Below the pieces are notes generated by a model. It did not search any database. It was not told the origin of the DNA and saw nothing but the letters and a program-made list of their open reading frames with translations. The position numbers and the translations under genes are program-made. A stretch of 64,000 nt of DNA from Parvularculaceae bacterium. GTDB lineage: Bacteria > Pseudomonadota > Alphaproteobacteria > Caulobacterales > Parvularculaceae. Location: positions 124,001 to 188,000 of the forward strand of contig JAJFFV010000001.1 in NCBI GenBank assembly GCA_021776475.1, given 5' to 3'. Below are positions 59,178 to 64,000 of this stretch, one piece after another. Numbering within the stretch: position 1 is the first letter of the stretch; each line of letters begins with the position of its first letter.

Positions 59178-60860
59178 ATGACGATAAATGCCCAAAACCG
59201 ACTCCTGCCAGATTGGCTTACACGTATCCGAACTCGGCAGACCGTCCTCCCACGGTTTCAACGCTTTGAGGCGTGGAGCCATTCGAACGTTGCCCTGCTA
59301 CTCAACACGATCCTGCAGGGGTTGCCTGTGGGAGCGCTTTTGACACTTGAGATCGGTAATGAGGAGCCGTTCATCTCGCGGCCCATCATTGGCGCGCCTC
59401 AAGAGGGTGAGCGAATCACCGAGCATCTCTTGGACGGACAGCAAAGGCTGACCGGAATATGGCGTGCGCTTCACAACAATTACGAGGATCGCACATACTT
59501 CGTATTTTTTAGTCCTGACGAAGAAACGGGCACGCCCTATTACATTGACTCGATTGGGCGCTGGAAAAAGGACAAGGACGAGACATTCCGGCCGTTCTGG
59601 GCGAACACACCAATCGGTCAATGGCAGCGCAGAATGATTCCTTTGGATCTTTTTGCGCCTGGTGATGCGGCTAGTGAAGCTTACAAGCTCTGGGCGAAGC
59701 TGGCGATCAGCGGCTTCGATGAACGCGAGGAAATCGCTGATATACGGTCCACAATTAGGCAAAAGATAGCGACGTTCAACCTGCCTTATCTATCGTTGCC
59801 GGTGACCACATCCAAGGAAACTGCCCTCGACGTATTTCTCAAAATGAACACCTCGGCAGCCCCTTTGAAAACATATGATATTGTTGTCGCGCAGGTCGAA
59901 GGCGCACTTGGGCAATCACTCCATGACCTTGTCGCTGACGTGAAGACGACATGCCCCAACATTGCTTCATACTATGATCCGGCGGAGCTAACGTTGTATG
60001 CCAGCGCCTTGCTCCAGGAAAAACCGCCCACGAACAAAACTTATCTGGACCCCGCATTCGGAGAGCATCTGCTACGACATTGGGATGAGCTGACCAGCGG
60101 CATTGAAAGGGCTGAAGCCTTCCTTGAGGAAGAACGCATCTTCGATGCTGCGCGCCTGCCGACGGACCTCATCGTGCCTGTACTGACAGCCCTCTGGGCG
60201 ATCGCGCCTGATGGGCTGGACGCGGAAGGAAAATGGCGGTCGACCCTGAGAACCTATGTCTGGCGGGCGGCATTCTCGAACAGATACGAGAAATCCACGA
60301 GCACACGTGCGCTCACAGACTATCTAGAGATACGGGATCATCTTGTAGGCAAGCCTGACATGACACCCACGATCTTCAATCTGAACCTGCACCCTCTTCC
60401 AGAAGAAAGTGAGCTGCAACTCGCGGGCTGGCCAACGAAGAAAGAGCGTCTCGCACGCGCGATCCTCGCTCTGGCGCTGCGCGAAGGCGGGCACGATCTG
60501 GCCGACGGCAGCACGGTTAATCGCAACAACATAAAGAAGAGGGAGTATCATCACCTCTTTCCGGACGCACACCTGACCAAGCTGGGTCTCAGTCAACGCG
60601 ACATTTATCGGTCGCTGAACTGTGCACTGATTACATGGCGAACCAACCGCAACATCTCCGCCAAGGATCCCGAACGATACCTCGCCGAACGCCTGGACGG
60701 GACCGGCATCGACGAACAGGAAGTTCGGCAAAGGCTGTCTAAACACCTGGTCCCTTACGACGAAATGGTTGCTGGTGACTATGAGTCGTTCATGATCGCG
60801 CGCGCAAAGTTAGTGAACACCAAGATGCGACAGCTCTGCCGCGTCGAGGCGTCTGCATGA
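59178..60860 (+). CDS. GmrSD-type restriction protein (DUF262 + HNH-like), single chain
   Basis: A 560-residue protein. The N-terminal DUF262/ParB-like NTPase-type domain has VLPRFQRFEAWSHSNVALLL and the diagnostic LLDGQQRLTGIWRAL. The C-terminal part has REYHHLFPDAHL, the HNH-type motif of DUF1524. This is the GmrS-GmrD fused layout of modification-dependent type IV restriction enzymes, which cut DNA with modified cytosines and defend against phage. No partner gene adjoins it. It lies between direct repeats on an element. Confidence 0.85.
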   Translation: MTINAQNRLLPDWLTRIRTRQTVLPRFQRFEAWSHSNVALLLNTILQGLPVGALLTLEIGNEEPFISRPIIGAPQEGERITEHLLDGQQRLTGIWRALHNNYEDRTYFVFFSPDEETGTPYYIDSIGRWKKDKDETFRPFWANTPIGQWQRRMIPLDLFAPGDAASEAYKLWAKLAISGFDEREEIADIRSTIRQKIATFNLPYLSLPVTTSKETALDVFLKMNTSAAPLKTYDIVVAQVEGALGQSLHDLVADVKTTCPNIASYYDPAELTLYASALLQEKPPTNKTYLDPAFGEHLLRHWDELTSGIERAEAFLEEERIFDAARLPTDLIVPVLTALWAIAPDGLDAEGKWRSTLRTYVWRAAFSNRYEKSTSTRALTDYLEIRDHLVGKPDMTPTIFNLNLHPLPEESELQLAGWPTKKERLARAILALALREGGHDLADGSTVNRNNIKKREYHHLFPDAHLTKLGLSQRDIYRSLNCALITWRTNRNISAKDPERYLAERLDGTGIDEQEVRQRLSKHLVPYDEMVAGDYESFMIARAKLVNTKMRQLCRVEASA

Positions 60861-61060
60861 GGAAGAAAAGCATTAGGATTTTTATGCCGTTCCTATTGTT
60901 GAATGTGTGTTGAACAGTTGAGGCATTTCCAACTATGCACTCAGAAATCTACCGGCGGCTCCGCCTCATATCAGTCGCACAGAGGGGCTGCTCAATCAAA
61001 TCCACCAGCACTCGATTAACGACTAATAGACGCCGGTGGGCTCCTGTTCATATTTTTTGC

Positions 61061-61144
61061 GTCCGGTGCTCAACACACCCTCTGTGCGGACGATTTTTCG
61101 AATACCGGGCATTTTAAGAGCTAACCTCACCTGTCTTCTGCGGT
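61061..61144. repeat. Direct repeat copy B (84 bp)
   Basis: About 86% identical to 52551-52633 in the same orientation. It covers the 3' end of the small Cys-rich gene and a minus-strand peptide MPGIRKIVRTEGVLST. The two copies bracket 8.4 kb holding the adhesin and restriction genes. Confidence 0.8.
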
Positions 61145-61314
61145 GTGAGATTTGTAAGACTTCCCTTTCTTGAAGGATCAGGGTCTTTGCCAAACCGAAA
61201 CTTGTGCAACTCACAGTCTATCGATGCACAGAGCTTTACCTCCCTCACCTGATCAACACAGCAATCCAGGCACTTCAGCCGGATGAGTTTCAAAATCTCG
61301 GTTTTTGTGGTCAC
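61114..61314 (-). CDS. Small Cys-rich element-borne protein
   Basis: A 66-residue protein: MTTKTEILKLIRLKCLDCCV, then EVKLCASIDCELHKFRFGKD. Short proteins with CLDCC...LC...C spacing and an FRxGK(D/N)P end are frequent in phages and integrated elements. They may bind zinc or nucleic acid; the function is not established. It lies downstream of the ATPase gene on the same strand, separated by about 190 bp holding the GGAAACA cluster. Confidence 0.75.
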   Translation of the reverse strand: MTTKTEILKLIRLKCLDCCVDQVREVKLCASIDCELHKFRFGKDPDPSRKGSLTNLTPQKTGEVSS

Positions 61315-61413
61315 CTAATCCTCTCTCCATGATCTCTGTTTTTTCGCCTCATGAGTTGCTTCCAGTTGATCCTGTTTTTCTCCAACGCAGATCGCCTTTT
61401 GTTTCTGTTTGCC

Positions 61414-61505
61414 TGTTTCCTCCCCTAAAGGGGGGAGGGAAACACGGAAACAAGGAAACAAATTATGGGTTTGTTTGCCATTTTGTTTTGGAAACAACGG
61501 AAACA
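61414..61505. repeat. Iteron-like GGAAACA heptamer cluster
   Basis: GGAAACA occurs at 61438, 61446, 61454, 61490 and 61499, with an inverted copy at 61414. The first three are spaced exactly eight bases apart. Three more forward copies (61659, 61677, 61713) and one inverted copy (61640) lie in the adjacent ATPase gene. The array also contains an imperfect hairpin (61415-61443). This could be a replication or binding array for the element. Confidence 0.45.
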
Positions 61506-61508
61506 CTT

Positions 61509-62765
61509 TCATTTTTCAGCTCGTTCGGGGAGCCAAAACTCGGGGTTTTTGTATCCAATAAGCCCCAAAGTTCTGAGCTGCCCTAAGGCTTTGGCGATCC
61601 TTGCTTGATTTCTCCGCACACGTGATTTTTCTAGTGTGTCTGTTTCCAGATCGGGTTCGGAAACACCGCCAACAAGGGAAACAGGGGCGGGTTCTATGAA
61701 GCCTTTGGCCTCGGAAACAGAGTATAAATCGCGGGTCGTACCAACACGTGTTTGGAAGCCGTCTCCATTCGGATTCTTGAGGATTCCCCCGCCCTCGGCG
61801 AAATAATCAACAACGATTTCGTAGAGCTGCTTATTGACTCCCTTGATGGCTGTATTGTTTATTAATCGGACATTTGTTTTGAGACGAAAGTTCTCAGCAA
61901 TGCAGGTGGTGACGGGCTCACCTTCGTCATCATTGCCCAACTCTTTTACCGTCAAATCGAATGAATATTCCTGGCCGTCTTCACCGTCTTTGACTTTGAC
62001 AAATTTCATTATGCGCGTGCCATCGTCCGGGCGCGTAACACTGATCTCAAGGTCAACAGCACCTCTCAAACTGGAATGACCGCGAGCACCCTGCTTCGTG
62101 TCTTTGCCGGAATGGTGAATAAATAAACAGGCGGCGCCAGTCGCAGACTTAATCGTATCGGCGAAGTCAATCGCTCGTGACATTCCGGCGTTGGTGTTTT
62201 CGTCAGAGTCGCCAAGAAAGCGAGCCAGCGTGTCAATTATCACCAGCTCGATGTTTTCTGATTTCATAGTGTCTATAACAGACTGTAAAAACCTAGGGTC
62301 CTTAAAGTCTGATCCCCTCTGGCATGCGGCAAGAAACTGATCGTCAGGTTCAAAGCCATCTTCCTGCTCAAGACCAACCAATCTCTTTTTGAATCCGCTT
62401 TCGCCCTCAAGTGTCACATAAAGGGCACCACACTTTCGTGTTCGTCGGTCAACGAACGGGAGGCCGGCTGTTATATGACGACTGAGTGTTTTGGCGCAGA
62501 ACGATTTTCCGGCGCCTGGCGGGCCGTATACAACACCCAAGTCACCCGCATCGATAAGCCCCTTGAGCAAGTAGTTTGTGCAGGTTAAATCAAGTTTCAA
62601 ATCTGAAGGTCTGAAGATATTCAATACCGGCGGCGCACTGGCCTCTGGGTGCAGCGGGTGCACGGACACAGTGCCACCTTCAGAATGGCCTGAGGGGTCA
62701 TCACCGGGATCAACCTTGTGCTCCGTATATTGCCCCTCAAAGACGTTTTCAGGTGTTTCTGTCAT
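61509..62765 (-). CDS. RecA-like AAA family ATPase (element replication)
   Basis: A 418-residue protein with Walker A GPPGAGKSFCAKTL and Walker B LVIIDTLARFLGDSDE, of the RepA/AAA_25 hexameric-helicase-like group found on phages and plasmids. It has a C-terminal helix-turn-helix-like region (SRVRRNQARIAKALGQLRTL). It overlaps the primase stop (TAATG), giving ATG 62765; a start at 62789 is also possible. With the primase-like gene it forms a replication module. Confidence 0.85.
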   Translation of the reverse strand: MTETPENVFEGQYTEHKVDPGDDPSGHSEGGTVSVHPLHPEASAPPVLNIFRPSDLKLDLTCTNYLLKGLIDAGDLGVVYGPPGAGKSFCAKTLSRHITAGLPFVDRRTRKCGALYVTLEGESGFKKRLVGLEQEDGFEPDDQFLAACQRGSDFKDPRFLQSVIDTMKSENIELVIIDTLARFLGDSDENTNAGMSRAIDFADTIKSATGAACLFIHHSGKDTKQGARGHSSLRGAVDLEISVTRPDDGTRIMKFVKVKDGEDGQEYSFDLTVKELGNDDEGEPVTTCIAENFRLKTNVRLINNTAIKGVNKQLYEIVVDYFAEGGGILKNPNGDGFQTRVGTTRDLYSVSEAKGFIEPAPVSLVGGVSEPDLETDTLEKSRVRRNQARIAKALGQLRTLGLIGYKNPEFWLPERAEK

Positions 62766-63784
62766 TATGCGGCCTGCCTTTTCATCCATAGGTCGTTGAA
62801 GTCTTGTTTTTGAAATTTCGGGATTCTCATTGTTGTTTCAGCGCCACCTGCCTGCCATCGCTCACAACAGTTTTCTGAAAGTTCCTGACAAGTTTTGTCA
62901 TGAGGGCGTTTTTTGACATCGTGATCGCACCAGATCGTCAGGCTTTCGACGCCCGCAAGTACCGGAAACCGGCCAATGCCGCCCTTTGAGAGCGCCGCCC
63001 ACACAGGCGATATGCCAGCGGCGAGGATGGAGAGACCAGTTTCGATTCCCTCGACAAGATTCAATCCGTCAGTGACGCAATCAAAATCACTCAGACACAC
63101 AATTCCCGCCGGGCCATACATTTGCTTGTCGATATTGTGCGAGCCGTCAGCCGCCAAAAACGTTCTGTGTATTCCTGAAAACTCACCCGTATGAGGATCA
63201 ACCATCGCGGCAACGATTGCCGGTCCAGCGGGCGCGTTCATTCTTGGGCAATTCTGATGAAATCTGAAAACCTTGCGCGGGACAAAATCAATCGCAATAC
63301 AACGGGACGGGAAATAGGTTTCTGCCAATGTTCCGGTTAGAGGCTTGCACGCCAGCCAGATATTCCATGCTCGATTTCTGACTCGCTCACGGTCGGCCTG
63401 GTGGTCGGCTTTTTGCTTGGCGCGTTTTGCCGCTAGTTCTGCTGGGTCCGGCATATTCAGCTTGAACGGCTTGCCGGTCTCAATTCCCAAAAGATGTTTT
63501 GAATATTTGACGGCCTCGGCCATGTTACCACCGGTCAGCCGATGGCTTATCAACTTCAGGGCGTCGCCGCCGGTGGCGGAATAATGGTCGAACCATCTGT
63601 TCCGGGATAAATCTACAGAGACGCCCGGATTGTCGTTACCGGTTCCATATCGGATTTCTTTGCTGGTTCCGGATTTTTTCATGCCCTGGAATGCATTGTC
63701 TGCAATCTGCTCTATGAGCGGATCGAGTGCGCGGGCGATCTCCTGAACCGTGGGGCCGTTCTGATATGACAGAGAAACGCTCAC
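62765..63784 (-). CDS. Toprim-domain primase-like protein (element replication)
   Basis: A 339-residue protein. The N-terminal region has a conserved YSATGGDALKLISHRL segment, and the C-terminal region has a Toprim fold (LNLVEGIETGLSI, LTIWCDHDVKKRP). It matches the DUF7146/Toprim proteins of phages and integrative elements, which resemble primases. The zinc-binding cysteines usually found at the start are not obvious. Its start overlaps the stop of a 69-residue ORF by four bases. Confidence 0.83.
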   Translation of the reverse strand: MSVSLSYQNGPTVQEIARALDPLIEQIADNAFQGMKKSGTSKEIRYGTGNDNPGVSVDLSRNRWFDHYSATGGDALKLISHRLTGGNMAEAVKYSKHLLGIETGKPFKLNMPDPAELAAKRAKQKADHQADRERVRNRAWNIWLACKPLTGTLAETYFPSRCIAIDFVPRKVFRFHQNCPRMNAPAGPAIVAAMVDPHTGEFSGIHRTFLAADGSHNIDKQMYGPAGIVCLSDFDCVTDGLNLVEGIETGLSILAAGISPVWAALSKGGIGRFPVLAGVESLTIWCDHDVKKRPHDKTCQELSENCCERWQAGGAETTMRIPKFQKQDFNDLWMKRQAA

Positions 63785-63990
63785 TCAGCACACATCCCGA
63801 ATCTGCGCAGAGAATGTCGCCTCAGGGGTGCCTGTCGTGCGTTCCGCCACCGCTCCTGTAGCAGCTCATTCGCGGCCATCTCGGCGTCATCAAGCCGGGG
63901 GAAAATGCACCACATCTCAATCAGTGCGGTTCGGAGTTCCTGAATCTCATGCAGGTCTCGAAGTCGGGGAAGGCAATTATCAGCTGGCAT
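63781..63990 (-). CDS. Small hypothetical protein upstream of the primase-like gene
   Basis: A 69-residue helical protein (LRDLHEIQELRTALIEMWCI, then DDAEMAANELLQERWR) whose end overlaps the primase-like start (ATGA). The coupling suggests a real gene of the element's replication operon. No family recognised. Confidence 0.55.
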   Translation of the reverse strand: MPADNCLPRLRDLHEIQELRTALIEMWCIFPRLDDAEMAANELLQERWRNARQAPLRRHSLRRFGMCAE

Positions 63991-64000
63991 TTGGCAACGC

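Overview
The window is chromosomal DNA of an alphaproteobacterium. The evidence is a DivK-PleD pair with a CtrA-type site (TTAA-N7-TTAAC) upstream, GatCAB amidotransferase genes, a Pol IV with the N-terminal zinc-finger extension common in this class, an ALDH7-type dehydrogenase, an Lrp/leucine-dehydrogenase divergon and an all-alphaproteobacterial set of housekeeping genes. I cannot name a genus. No rRNA, CRISPR array or insertion sequence was seen.

Positions 1-45580 are ordinary, densely packed core genome: a GT39 glycosyltransferase and gatB; an LpxR-like deacylase; a DUF1353 protein; a secreted amidohydrolase; gatA-gatC; a membrane gluzincin head-to-head with ruvX; pyrB-plsY; a zinc-protease/RimK fusion; topA; rnr; asparagine synthase; glutaminase; an MFS transporter; rpmG with a bidirectional terminator; divK-pleD; dinB-ridA; a frameshifted SRPBCC gene; a PEP mutase/ICL-family enzyme; and a long minus-strand run ppx-rlmE-PTP-guaB-(small ORF)-rsmB-guaA-ALDH7. 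After these come leucine dehydrogenase, Lrp, FPP synthase, a second asparagine synthase, a GT4 glycosyltransferase and tRNA-Lys(UUU).

From the tRNA-Lys to the right edge the content changes to accessory DNA. The first part (46.2-52.4 kb) is a complete diversity-generating retroelement (DGR). It has a 114-nt template repeat (TR), a reverse transcriptase with the DGR-type LPIG...SQ and YVDD motifs, an Avd accessory protein, and a 114-nt variable repeat (VR) at the 3' end of a secreted protein. That target joins a trypsin-like protease domain, two SH3-like domains and a C-terminal FGE-type C-type-lectin fold. Upstream in the same apparent operon lie a paralogous protease with Sel1 repeats and a DUF1353 protein. 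TR and VR differ mainly where the template has adenine, as expected of adenine mutagenesis, but they also carry a compensating pair of one-base indels.

The second part (52.5-61.1 kb) is bracketed by two direct copies of an 83-84 bp imperfect repeat. It holds a DUF5681 protein, a 1417-residue RTX/FG-GAP/cadherin-like adhesin, broken or small membrane-protein genes, and a single-chain GmrSD-type (DUF262 + HNH-like) restriction protein. The third part (61.1-64 kb) is a phage- or plasmid-like replication module: a small Cys-rich protein, a RecA-like ATPase, a Toprim primase-like protein and a small coupled ORF. A cluster of GGAAACA heptamers lies next to it. The element runs off the window and no integrase is visible.
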